From Saccharopolyspora kobensis (GTDB lineage: Bacteria > Actinomycetota > Actinomycetes > Mycobacteriales > Pseudonocardiaceae), in the NCBI RefSeq assembly GCF_900108315.1, contig NZ_FNVB01000002.1, positions 1,607,879 to 1,671,878 of the forward strand: 64,000 bases of DNA. The letters run 5' to 3'. Under the pieces are notes generated by a model, which saw only the letters and a list, made by a program, of their open reading frames with translations, was not told where the DNA came from and ran no database searches. Both the position numbers and the translations under genes were made by a program. Of the stretch, positions 33,103 to 40,950 are shown in pieces. Each line of letters begins with the position of its first letter. Position 1 is the first letter of the stretch.

Positions 33103-33585
33103 ATGGACATCCGTCCACTCGATCCCGCGGATCTCCCCGCTCTGCTCGACCTGGCCGTGACCGCGTTCGGGCCGTTCTTCGAGGACTCGTTCCGCCCGCA
33201 CGTCGGCGAAACCGTCTTCGCCAACCGCCACGGCGACTGGCGGGCGGACTACCGCCGGCACCTCGCCGGCCTGCACGACCCGGACGGTGGGAAGTTCGCC
33301 GCCGTCGCCCGGGAGGACGGTCAGGTGACCGGGTTCGTCGGCTGGATCCTCCAGGAGACCGAACGGCACGGTGAGATCGACATCCTGGCCGTCTCCCCGG
33401 CGCACCGGCGGCTCGGCATCGGCGCCGCGCTCGCCGAACACGCCATGGCGCACATGCGCGCCGCGGGCGCGGAGGTGATCTCGATCAGCACCGGCGGGGA
33501 CGACTTCCACGCTCCGGCTCGGGCGCTGTACGAATCGCTCGGCTTCACACCGTTCCCGAACGTCAGCTACACGAAGGCGGTGTGA
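33103..33585 (+). CDS. GNAT family N-acetyltransferase
   Basis: 160 residues, single GNAT domain: N-terminal MDIRPLDPADLPALLDLA, central ILAVSPAHRRLGIGAALAEH with the acetyl-CoA pyrophosphate-binding R/QxxGxG motif (about 106-113), and C-terminal ARALYESLGFTPFPNVSYTK. The substrate amine is unknown. ATG 33103 is preceded by AAAGG and by a potentially structured leader. Flanked by divergent mobA and a convergent NlpC/P60 gene; monocistronic. Confidence 0.88.
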   Translation: MDIRPLDPADLPALLDLAVTAFGPFFEDSFRPHVGETVFANRHGDWRADYRRHLAGLHDPDGGKFAAVAREDGQVTGFVGWILQETERHGEIDILAVSPAHRRLGIGAALAEHAMAHMRAAGAEVISISTGGDDFHAPARALYESLGFTPFPNVSYTKAV

Positions 33586-33591
33586 AGCACC

Positions 33592-33617
33592 GAGGGCGGG
33601 CCGCGCGGCCCGCCCTC
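33592..33617. terminator. Bidirectional terminator between GNAT and NlpC/P60 genes
   Basis: A perfect 26-bp palindrome, GAGGGCGGGCCG-CG-CGGCCCGCCCTC, placed 6 bases after the GNAT stop and 3 bases from the NlpC/P60 stop. Confidence 0.7.
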
Positions 33618-33620
33618 CGG

Positions 33621-34922
33621 TCAGAGCATGCGGACCGCGTACGGGGCGATGCCGCCGTAGCGCACCGACGTCACGCGGACCCGCGAACCCGAGTACGGCG
33701 CTTCCACCATCTTGCCGTTGCCCAGGTACAGGGCCACGTGGTGGATCCGGCCGCGGGTCTGCCAGAACAGCATGTCGCCGCGGCGCATCTGCGACAGCGG
33801 CACCCGGCGCCCGGACTGGTACTGGTAGCCGCTGTAGTGGTCGAGCGAGATCCCGGCGCCGGCGAACGCGTAGATCATCAGCCCGGAGCAGTCGAAACCG
33901 GTCTTGGCGTAGTCGCCGTAGGAGTCGGCCACTCCCCCGTCGCGGATGCCGCGCGTCGGCCCGCGCGAGTTGCCGCCGCCCCAGGCGTACTGCACGCCGA
34001 GCTGGGACAGGGCCCGGCTGATCACCACCTCGACCGACCGGCCGCTGGCCGGGGCCGCTGGCCGCGCCGGAACGTGGGAGCCGGTCGACTGGGTGGCGGC
34101 CTGGGCGGCGGCCTGCGCGGCAGCCGCCTCCTCGCGCTCCTTGTCGGCCAGCCAGTCCTGGTACTGACCGCGCTGCTGCTCCAGGCCGGACACGTGCGAG
34201 CGGGCCTCGGCCAGCTGCGCCTCGACCCCGGACTTGTCGGTCTCCAGCCGCCGGGCCTGGTCGGCCTGGGCGTTCTGGGCGGTGACCGCCGCCCGCTCGG
34301 CCGCCTCCGCCGCGCGGCGGGCCTCGTCGGCCTCCTGCCGCTTGGCCTCGGCCTCCTCCAGCGCGGCCCGGGCCAGCGAGTCCTTGTTGACCTTCTCCAC
34401 CCGGGCGCGTTCCAGGTCGTCCTGCACGTCGAGCTCGGACTTGCTGATCACGTCCAGGAACAGCGCCCGGTCGAGCACGTCCTGCGGCGTCCGGGAACCG
34501 ACGAACGCCGTCGCCGAGCCGACCTGGCTGCCCTGCCGGTAGCTGCCCGCCACGAACCGGTCCACGCGCCGGCGCTGCTGCTCGATGTGCTGGGCGGCCA
34601 CGCCCGCCTCGACGGCGGCCGATTCCGCGGCGCGGCGGGCGTCGTCGTAGGCGTTCTCGGCCCGGCCCAGGTCGACGCGCGCCTTGTTCGCGTCCTCCAT
34701 CTTGACCTCGACCTGCGCCTGCAGGTCGAGCAGCCGGGATTCCGCCTCGGCCAGCCGGTTCGCCAGTTCGCCGACCTGCCCGGCCACCTGCTGCGACCGC
34801 GCGCGACCGGCCTGGAGCTCGGCGTCGCTGGGGTTCGGCGGCGGTGGCGGCACCGCCGCGCCGACGCCCGGAGTCGCCGCCCCGAGGGCGACGAGCAGCG
34901 CGATGGCGGCGGTTCTACGCAC
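33621..34922 (-). CDS. NlpC/P60 peptidoglycan endopeptidase, RipA-like
   Basis: 433 residues. Signal peptide (1-23, ending GVGAA), long alpha-helical coiled-coil region (about 35-275, Ala/Glu/Arg-rich heptads), a Pro/Ala linker, and an NlpC/P60 domain (about 305-433) with catalytic Cys345 in FDCSGLMIYAF and His394 in IHHVALYLG. The secreted enzyme cleaves D-Glu-mDAP bonds during cell separation; the coiled coil is thought to block the active site. GTG 34922 has AGGAAG upstream and gives an exact signal peptide. Gene order relative to moxR matches RipA/RipB (Rv1477/Rv1478). Confidence 0.92.
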   Translation of the reverse strand: MRRTAAIALLVALGAATPGVGAAVPPPPPNPSDAELQAGRARSQQVAGQVGELANRLAEAESRLLDLQAQVEVKMEDANKARVDLGRAENAYDDARRAAESAAVEAGVAAQHIEQQRRRVDRFVAGSYRQGSQVGSATAFVGSRTPQDVLDRALFLDVISKSELDVQDDLERARVEKVNKDSLARAALEEAEAKRQEADEARRAAEAAERAAVTAQNAQADQARRLETDKSGVEAQLAEARSHVSGLEQQRGQYQDWLADKEREEAAAAQAAAQAATQSTGSHVPARPAAPASGRSVEVVISRALSQLGVQYAWGGGNSRGPTRGIRDGGVADSYGDYAKTGFDCSGLMIYAFAGAGISLDHYSGYQYQSGRRVPLSQMRRGDMLFWQTRGRIHHVALYLGNGKMVEAPYSGSRVRVTSVRYGGIAPYAVRML

Positions 34923-34963
34923 GTTTCGACTTCCTGGCACGACCGTCACCTCCGGCTGGTACG

Positions 34964-34996
34964 CCCATTCAGCGGTCATTCATTGGGCTGAATGGG
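34964..34996 (-). promoter_or_regulatory. Inverted repeat in the NlpC/P60 leader
   Basis: CCCATTCAGC (34964-34973) and GCTGAATGGG (34987-34996) are perfect 10-bp arms separated by 13 bases, 42 bases before the GTG. Either an operator or a leader hairpin. Autolysin genes of actinobacteria often have leader riboswitches for c-di-AMP, but I cannot fit the ydaO consensus here. Confidence 0.4.
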
Positions 34997-35134
34997 CCAC
35001 ACGACGGCCTCAAACTTTGCCACTTTCGTCCCTATCGCACCACTGGGACCGCTGACGACATGCGCAACATCAGCCACACGGGTCACGACTGCTCCCAGCC
35101 ATTGGGATGATGACGCTCAGTGATCGACCAGGGC

Positions 35135-35953
35135 TCAGGACCAGGTGCTCGGGTCGCCCCAGGTGTGCAGCGGGCGGGTCGGTTCGACCAGCGGGGCGCC
35201 GACCAGTCCGGGCAGCACCTCGTCCAGCGGGTCGCGGAGGACCGCCGCGGCCAGCTCGTCGTAGGGCGTCGGTTCGGCGTTGCAGATGATCAGCTCGGCA
35301 CCGGCCTTGACGGCGAGCTCGGCGAGACCGGCCGCCGGGTGGACGGTCAGCGAGGTACCGGCGGCGAGGAACAGGTCGCAGTCCAGCGCGGCGCGCTGGG
35401 CGGTCCGGATCACGTCGGGATCCAGCGACTGGCCGAAGGAGACGGTGGCGGACTTGAGGATGCCGCCGCAGGACCGGCAGGGCGGATCGGATTCCCCGGC
35501 GGCCACCCGTTCCAGGGTCGCGGCCATCGGGCCGACCGCACCGCAGTCCAGGCACACCACCTGGAAGATCGTGCCGTGCAGCTCCAGCACCTTGTCCGGG
35601 TCCAGTCCGGCGCGCTGGTGCAGCTCGTCGATGTTCTGGGTCAGCAGCGCGCGGAGCCGCCCGGAGCGGTCGAGGTCGACGAACGCGCGGTGCGCGGCGC
35701 TGGGTTCGGCGTGCCAGGCCGGGTGCTCGGCGCGGTTGCGCCACGCCTGCTCGCGCACCCGCGGGTCGGCGACGTAGCTGTCGATGTCGGTGAGGCGCTG
35801 GGCCGCTGGGTTCTTGGTCCACACCCCGTTGGGGCCGCGGAAATCGGGAATGCCCGCCGAGGTCGACACCCCGGCCCCGGTCAGGGCGGTCACCCGGCGC
35901 GCTCCGCCGAACAGCTCACGCGCCCGCTGCCAATCGCCCGTGCCTCGTTGCAT
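35135..35953 (-). CDS. NAD-dependent protein deacylase (sirtuin, SIR2 family)
   Basis: 272 residues with all core sirtuin motifs: GAGVSTSAGIPDFRG (NAD binding), TQNIDELH, catalytic His in ELHGT, a zinc-binding CLDC...CRSC quartet, and GTSLTVHPAAGL. Removes acyl groups from lysines, producing O-acyl-ADP-ribose. Lacks the Tyr/Arg (Y-x2-R) desuccinylase signature that I would expect of SIRT5-like enzymes, so deacetylase activity is the default. ATG 35953; a GTG one codon upstream is possible. No operon partner. Confidence 0.9.
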   Translation of the reverse strand: MQRGTGDWQRARELFGGARRVTALTGAGVSTSAGIPDFRGPNGVWTKNPAAQRLTDIDSYVADPRVREQAWRNRAEHPAWHAEPSAAHRAFVDLDRSGRLRALLTQNIDELHQRAGLDPDKVLELHGTIFQVVCLDCGAVGPMAATLERVAAGESDPPCRSCGGILKSATVSFGQSLDPDVIRTAQRAALDCDLFLAAGTSLTVHPAAGLAELAVKAGAELIICNAEPTPYDELAAAVLRDPLDEVLPGLVGAPLVEPTRPLHTWGDPSTWS

Positions 35954-36035
35954 CACGCCTACACGGTGCCACGAAAGCCCGGGACGGGACGCCCCCGCCC
36001 GCGGTTCCCCCGATCACACCCCGGTTTGCATCCCG

Positions 36036-36062
36036 GTAACGCCGGGCGCACCCGGGTGAAAC
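36036..36062 (+). promoter_or_regulatory. GlnR-like boxes upstream of the nitrate operon
   Basis: GTAAC (36036-36040) and GAAAC (36058-36062) are the two half-site types of actinobacterial GlnR boxes and lie 22 bp apart, i.e. two 11-bp turns, ending 41 bases before the narK ATG. The intermediate box position is degenerate (CGCAC). GlnR is the nitrogen regulator that activates nitrate assimilation in related actinomycetes. Candidate only. Confidence 0.4.
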
Positions 36063-36103
36063 ACCGGCTTCCTAACTTCGGGTCAACCGACGGGAGGAGC
36101 CGA

Positions 36104-37483
36104 ATGACCGCGAGAGCACCGGCGCGCGGGAGCCGCTGGATCGAGGGCTGGAACCCCGAGGACGAGGAGTTCTGGGAGTCCACCGGCAGAGCTGTGGCCC
36201 GTCGCAACCTGATCTTCTCGATCGTCTCGGAGCACATCGGGTTCTCCGTCTGGAGCATCTGGTCGGTGCTGGTGCTGTTCATGTCGCCGGAGATCGGCCT
36301 GCCGTTCACCGCAGCCGAGAAGTTCCTGCTGGTGGTCACGCCGAACCTGGTGGGCGCGGTGCTGCGGCTGCCCTACGCCGCGGCGGTGACCCGCTTCGGC
36401 GGCCGCAACTGGACGGTCTTCAGCTCCGCGGTGCTGCTGGTGCCCGCCGGGCTGGCCTGCTACTTCGTGCAGCAGCCGGGCACCCCGCTGTGGGTCTTCC
36501 TGCTCATCGGCGCCACCGCCGGGGTCGGCGGCGGGAACTTCGCCTCGTCGATGACCAACATCACGACGTTCTTCCCGCAGCGGCACCAGGGCTGGGCGCT
36601 GGGGCTCAACGCGGGCGGCGGCAACCTCGGGGTGGCGGCGGTGCAGGTCGTCGGCCTGCTGGTGATCGCCGTCGCGGGCAGCACCAGCCCGGCCTACGTC
36701 GCGGCGGTCTACCTGCCGCTGATCGTGCTGGCCGCGCTGTGCGCTGCGCTGTTCATGGACAACGTGGACTCGGTGCGGGCCCGGCCCGGCGCGCTCCTGG
36801 AGGCCGCCGCGAACCGGCACACCTGGTGGATCTCGCTGCTCTACATCGGCACCTTCGGCTCGTTCATCGGCTACAGCTTCGCCTTCGGCCTGGTGCTGCA
36901 GACCGAGTTCGGCTTCACCCCGCTGCAGGCGGCCGGCTGGACCTTCCTCGGCCCGCTGCTGGGTTCGGTCGCCCGCCCGGCGGGCGGCTGGCTCTCGGAC
37001 CGCCTCGGCGGCGCGCGGGTGACGGCGTGGACGTTCGTCGGTCTGACCGCGGGCACCGCGGCGCTGCTGGTCGCTTCGGCGCAGGGTTCGTTCGCGGGTT
37101 ACGTGGCGGCGTTCATCGCGCTGTTCGTGCTGACCGGTGTCGGCAACGGGTCGACGTACAAGATGATCCCGGCGATCTTCGCCCGGGAGGCCGAGGACGA
37201 GGTCACCGACGGCGGAGAGGCGATCGCGGCCTTCGCCCGCGCCCGCCGGTTGTCCGGCGCGGTCATCGGCATCGCCGGTGCGGTCGGAGCGCTCGGCGGC
37301 GTGGGCATCAACTTGGCGTTCCGCGCTTCCTACGGCGGCGAGGCCGCCAGCGGCGACTCGGCGCTGCTGGTGTTCCTCGGCTACTACCTGCTCTGCGTGC
37401 TCGTGACCTGGGCGATCTACCTGCGGGATTCGCGCGCCGAGGCGCCTGCCGCGCGGCCGGAGGCGGAGGTCACCCGTGCCTGA
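36104..37483 (+). CDS. narK: Nitrate/nitrite transporter, NarK type MFS
   Basis: 459 residues, 12 membrane helices of the nitrate-nitrite porter family, with the nitrate signature in GVGGGNFASSMTNITTFFP and a second GVGNGSTYKMIPAIF. Imports nitrate across the plasma membrane. ATG 36104 has GGGAGGAG upstream. First gene of the assimilation operon; its end overlaps the nitrate reductase start by 8 bases. Possible GlnR boxes lie upstream. Confidence 0.92.
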   Translation: MTARAPARGSRWIEGWNPEDEEFWESTGRAVARRNLIFSIVSEHIGFSVWSIWSVLVLFMSPEIGLPFTAAEKFLLVVTPNLVGAVLRLPYAAAVTRFGGRNWTVFSSAVLLVPAGLACYFVQQPGTPLWVFLLIGATAGVGGGNFASSMTNITTFFPQRHQGWALGLNAGGGNLGVAAVQVVGLLVIAVAGSTSPAYVAAVYLPLIVLAALCAALFMDNVDSVRARPGALLEAAANRHTWWISLLYIGTFGSFIGYSFAFGLVLQTEFGFTPLQAAGWTFLGPLLGSVARPAGGWLSDRLGGARVTAWTFVGLTAGTAALLVASAQGSFAGYVAAFIALFVLTGVGNGSTYKMIPAIFAREAEDEVTDGGEAIAAFARARRLSGAVIGIAGAVGALGGVGINLAFRASYGGEAASGDSALLVFLGYYLLCVLVTWAIYLRDSRAEAPAARPEAEVTRA

Positions 37484-39545
37484 GCTGCGGACGGTCGCCA
37501 CGCACTGCCCCTACTGCGCGCTGCAGTGCGGTACCCAGCTGACCCGCGAGCGGCGCGGGGTGTCGGTGCGGCCCACCGATTTCCCGGTCAACCGGGGAGG
37601 TCTGTGCCAGAAGGGGTGGACCGCTCCGGCGCTGCTCGACGTGGCGGACCGGTTGCAGCACCCGCTGGTGCGCCGGGACGGCGTGCTCACCCCGGTCGAC
37701 TGGGACACCGCGCTCGGTGTCGTCGCCGATGGTGTGCGGCGCCTCCGCGACGAGCACGGGCCGGACGCCGTCGGGGTGTTCGGCGGCGGTGGGCTGACCA
37801 ACGAGAAGGCCTACCTGCTCGGCAAGTTCGCCCGGCTGGCGCTGGGCACCAGCCAGATCGACTACAACGGCCGGTTCTGCATGTCCTCGGCCGCGGCGGC
37901 GGGCAACGCCGCGTTCGGGCTGGACCGCGGGCTGCCGTTCCCGGTCACCGACCTCGGTGGCGCGGACGTGGTCCTGCTGGCCGGGGCCAACCCGGCCGAG
38001 ACGATGCCGCCGCTGATGCAGCACCTGCGCTCCGCGCAGCTGATCGTGATCGACCCGCGCCGCACCGCCACCGCCGAGCGCGCCGCGCTGCACCTGCAAC
38101 CCGCGCCCGGCACCGATCTGGCTCTGGTGCTGGGACTGCTGCACGTGGCGGTGGCCGACGGCTGGATCGACGAGGACTACGTCGCGGCCCGCACGACCGG
38201 GTTCGAAGCGGCCCGGCAGCGGGCGATGACCTGGTGGCCGGAACGCGTCGAGCGGGTGACCGGGGTTCCGGTGTCCGCGCAGCGCCAGGCCGTGCGGATG
38301 CTCGCCGAGGCCGGGAGCGGCTACGTGCTCACCGGGCGCGGTGCGGAGCAGCACAGCAAGGGCACCGACACGGTCGCCGGGTTCATCGACCTCGCCCTCG
38401 CGCTCGGCCTGCCGGGCCGGGTCGGGAGCGGCTACGGCTGCCTGACCGGGCAGGGCAACGGGCAGGGCGGGCGCGAGCACGGCCAGAAGGCCGACCAGCT
38501 GCCCGGCTACCGGATGATCGACGACCCGCGAGCGCGCGAGCACGTGGCCGGGATCTGGGGCGTGCCGCCCGAGGTACTGCCGGGTCCGGGTCGCAGCGCC
38601 TACGAGCTGCTCGACGCGCTGGGCACCGCGCACGGGCCGCGGGCGCTGCTGGTCTTCGGCTCCAATCCGGTGGTTTCGGCCCCCAACGCCGCGCACATCG
38701 GCGCCCGTCTGTCCGCATTGGACATGTTGGTGGTGGCCGATTTCGTGCCGTCGGAGACCGCGCGTATCGCCGACGTGGTGCTGCCGGTCACGCAGTGGGC
38801 CGAGGAGGAGGGCACCATGACCAACCTGGAGGGCCGGGTCCTGCGGCGCCGCCGGTTGCAGGTGCCGCCCGGGCATGCGCGCAGCGACCTGGAGGTCCTG
38901 CACGGCCTGGCCGTGCGGCTGGGCGAGCCGGGCCACCGCTACCCCACCGGCCCGCGCGAGGTCTTCGACGAGCTGCGCCGCGCTTCGGCGGGTGGCAAGG
39001 CCGACTACTCCGGGATCAGCTACGAGCGGCTCGACGCCGGCGAAGCGCTGCACTGGCCGTGCCCGGACACCGTTCATCCCGGCACGCCGCGGTTGTTCCT
39101 GGACTCCTTCGCGCATCCCGACGGGCTGGCCCGCTTCGCCGCCGTCGAGCACCGCGATCCGGCCGAGGGCCCGCAGGAGGCGTTCCCGCTGACCGCCACC
39201 ACCGGCCGGGTGCTCGCGCAGTACCAGTCCGGGGCGCAGACCCGGCGGGTGGCCGAGCTCAACGAGGCCGCTCCCGAGGCGTTCGTGGAGATCCACCCGG
39301 ACACCGCCCACCGCGCCGGACTCGCCGACGGCGTGCTGGCCCGGGTGACCTCCCCGCGCGGCAGCGCGCTCGCGCGGGTGCGGGTGGTCACCACCATGCG
39401 CACCGACACCGTGTTCCTGCCGTTCCACTTCCCCGGGACGGGCCGGGCGAACCTGCTCACCGGCGACGCGCTCGATCCGCGCAGCCGGATGCCCGAGTTC
39501 AAGGTCAGCTCGGTGCGCATCGAGGCGGAGGTGACCGCCAGGTGA
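37476..39545 (+). CDS. nasC: Assimilatory nitrate reductase, molybdopterin catalytic subunit
   Basis: 689 residues, molybdopterin oxidoreductase of the NasA/NapA/FdhF group. N-terminal [4Fe-4S] ligands Cys11, Cys14, Cys18 and Cys44 (CPYCALQC...LCQKG), the YNGRFCMSSA segment, NPAETMPPL, GRGAEQHSKG and the C-terminal MGD-binding domain (from about 570). Reduces cytosolic nitrate to nitrite using two electrons, here probably from the flavoprotein encoded next. It lacks the fused C-terminal [2Fe-2S] domain of some NasA enzymes; that domain is on the neighbouring protein instead. GTG start overlaps narK by 8 bases; its TGA overlaps the next GTG. Confidence 0.9.
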   Translation: MPELRTVATHCPYCALQCGTQLTRERRGVSVRPTDFPVNRGGLCQKGWTAPALLDVADRLQHPLVRRDGVLTPVDWDTALGVVADGVRRLRDEHGPDAVGVFGGGGLTNEKAYLLGKFARLALGTSQIDYNGRFCMSSAAAAGNAAFGLDRGLPFPVTDLGGADVVLLAGANPAETMPPLMQHLRSAQLIVIDPRRTATAERAALHLQPAPGTDLALVLGLLHVAVADGWIDEDYVAARTTGFEAARQRAMTWWPERVERVTGVPVSAQRQAVRMLAEAGSGYVLTGRGAEQHSKGTDTVAGFIDLALALGLPGRVGSGYGCLTGQGNGQGGREHGQKADQLPGYRMIDDPRAREHVAGIWGVPPEVLPGPGRSAYELLDALGTAHGPRALLVFGSNPVVSAPNAAHIGARLSALDMLVVADFVPSETARIADVVLPVTQWAEEEGTMTNLEGRVLRRRRLQVPPGHARSDLEVLHGLAVRLGEPGHRYPTGPREVFDELRRASAGGKADYSGISYERLDAGEALHWPCPDTVHPGTPRLFLDSFAHPDGLARFAAVEHRDPAEGPQEAFPLTATTGRVLAQYQSGAQTRRVAELNEAAPEAFVEIHPDTAHRAGLADGVLARVTSPRGSALARVRVVTTMRTDTVFLPFHFPGTGRANLLTGDALDPRSRMPEFKVSSVRIEAEVTAR

Positions 39546-40891
39546 GCCGGCTCGTCGTCATCGGCAACGGCCCGGCCGCGCACCGGCTGGTCGAGCGGCT
39601 GCGGGCCCGGGGCCGCAGCGGGCCGATCGCGGTGCTGGGCGAGGAACCGCACCACGCCTACAACCGGGTGCTGCTGGGCTCGGTGCTGGCCGGGGAGCTG
39701 CCCGCCGAGGCGGTGCGACTGCCCGATGTGGACGCCGAGGTCCGGTTGGGCGTGACTGCCACCGGGATCGACCGCGACCGGCGGGTCGTGCGCACCGGCA
39801 CCGGCGATGAGATCGGCTACGACGTCCTGGTGCTGGCGACCGGCTCGCGGCCGCGGCTGCCCGAGATCCCCGGGCTCGTGCCGCTGCGCACGCTGGCCGA
39901 CTGCGAACGCATCGGCGGCGCGGCCGGCCCGCTGGCCGTGCTGGGCGGCGGGGTGCTCGGTGTCGAAGCGGCGCGGGCGCTGGTGGCGCGGGGTCACGAG
40001 GTGACTCTGGTGCACTCGCAGCCGCACCTGATGGAGCGCCAGCTGGATCCGGCCGGGGGCAGGCTGCTGGCCGACCGGCTCGGCGAGCTCGGGATCGGCA
40101 TCCGGTCCGGGAACGCGGTCGCCCACCGGTCGGGGCGGTTGCTCCTGGACAGCGGCGAGGAGGTCCCGGCCCGGCTGGTGATCGCCTGCACCGGTGTGGT
40201 GCCGGAGACGGCGCTGGCCGTGCTGGCCGGACTGGCGGTGCGACGCGGGGTCGTGGTGGACGACCAGCTGCGCACCAGCGATCCGCGCATCCACGCCATC
40301 GGCGACTGCGCCGAGCACGACGGCAGCACCCCAGGCTCGATCGCCTCGGCGTGGGAGCAGGCCGAGGTGCTCGCCGACGTGCTCTGCGGCGGGAACGCGG
40401 GATATCCCGGCAGCCGCGCGGTCACCAGGCTCAAGGCGCGCGGGGTCGAGCTGGTCTCGATCGGCGTCCTCGACGGCGCGGACGCCGAGGTCGTCACGCT
40501 CTCCGACCCGGCGCGGGGCCGCTACGCCAAGCTGGCGCTGCGGGACGAGCGGATCGCCGGCGCGGTGCTGCTCGGCTTCCCGGCGGCCATCGCCTCGGTC
40601 ACGCAGCTGCACGACCGGGATCTGCCGGTGCCCGCCGACCGCCTCGCGCTGCTGCTGGGCACCCCCGCTGCCGTCCCCGGCGAACTGCCCGTGGAAGCGG
40701 TGATCTGCCGCTGCAACAACGTCACCAGGAAGTCGCTGACCGCCGCCTGGCAGGGCGGCGCCCGCTCGGTGGCCGAGCTGGCCAGGGCGACGCGGGCGAC
40801 CACGGGCTGCGGTGGCTGCGCCGACGACGTCGCGAGTCTCTGCGCAGCCCTGGCCGAGCGCACCGAACACCAGAAAGAGGGCGTCGCGTGA
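39542..40891 (+). CDS. FAD-dependent oxidoreductase with [2Fe-2S] BFD domain (nitrate reductase electron-transfer protein)
   Basis: 449 residues: FAD/NAD(P) two-dinucleotide-binding fold (VVIGNGPAAHRL at 4-15; AVLGGGVLGVEAARAL about 138-153; IHAIGDCAEH) and a C-terminal BFD-type [2Fe-2S] domain with CRCNNVT (Cys389, Cys391) and TTGCGGC. It resembles the N-terminal half of NirB without the siroheme domain, and NasB-type NADH dehydrogenases. It most likely passes NADH electrons to the molybdopterin subunit. GTGA overlap with the gene upstream; 59 bases separate it from nirB. Confidence 0.85.
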   Translation: MSRLVVIGNGPAAHRLVERLRARGRSGPIAVLGEEPHHAYNRVLLGSVLAGELPAEAVRLPDVDAEVRLGVTATGIDRDRRVVRTGTGDEIGYDVLVLATGSRPRLPEIPGLVPLRTLADCERIGGAAGPLAVLGGGVLGVEAARALVARGHEVTLVHSQPHLMERQLDPAGGRLLADRLGELGIGIRSGNAVAHRSGRLLLDSGEEVPARLVIACTGVVPETALAVLAGLAVRRGVVVDDQLRTSDPRIHAIGDCAEHDGSTPGSIASAWEQAEVLADVLCGGNAGYPGSRAVTRLKARGVELVSIGVLDGADAEVVTLSDPARGRYAKLALRDERIAGAVLLGFPAAIASVTQLHDRDLPVPADRLALLLGTPAAVPGELPVEAVICRCNNVTRKSLTAAWQGGARSVAELARATRATTGCGGCADDVASLCAALAERTEHQKEGVA

Positions 40892-40950
40892 CACGTCTGA
40901 CAGTCCCGCGTCGACCGAAGTCCTGCGAAACCGCACTTCAGGGGACCGTG

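Noticed and set aside
34923..35134. ydaO (c-di-AMP) riboswitch before the NlpC/P60 gene
   Set aside because: Gene type and leader length fit, but I could not align the conserved core; only an inverted repeat is supported.
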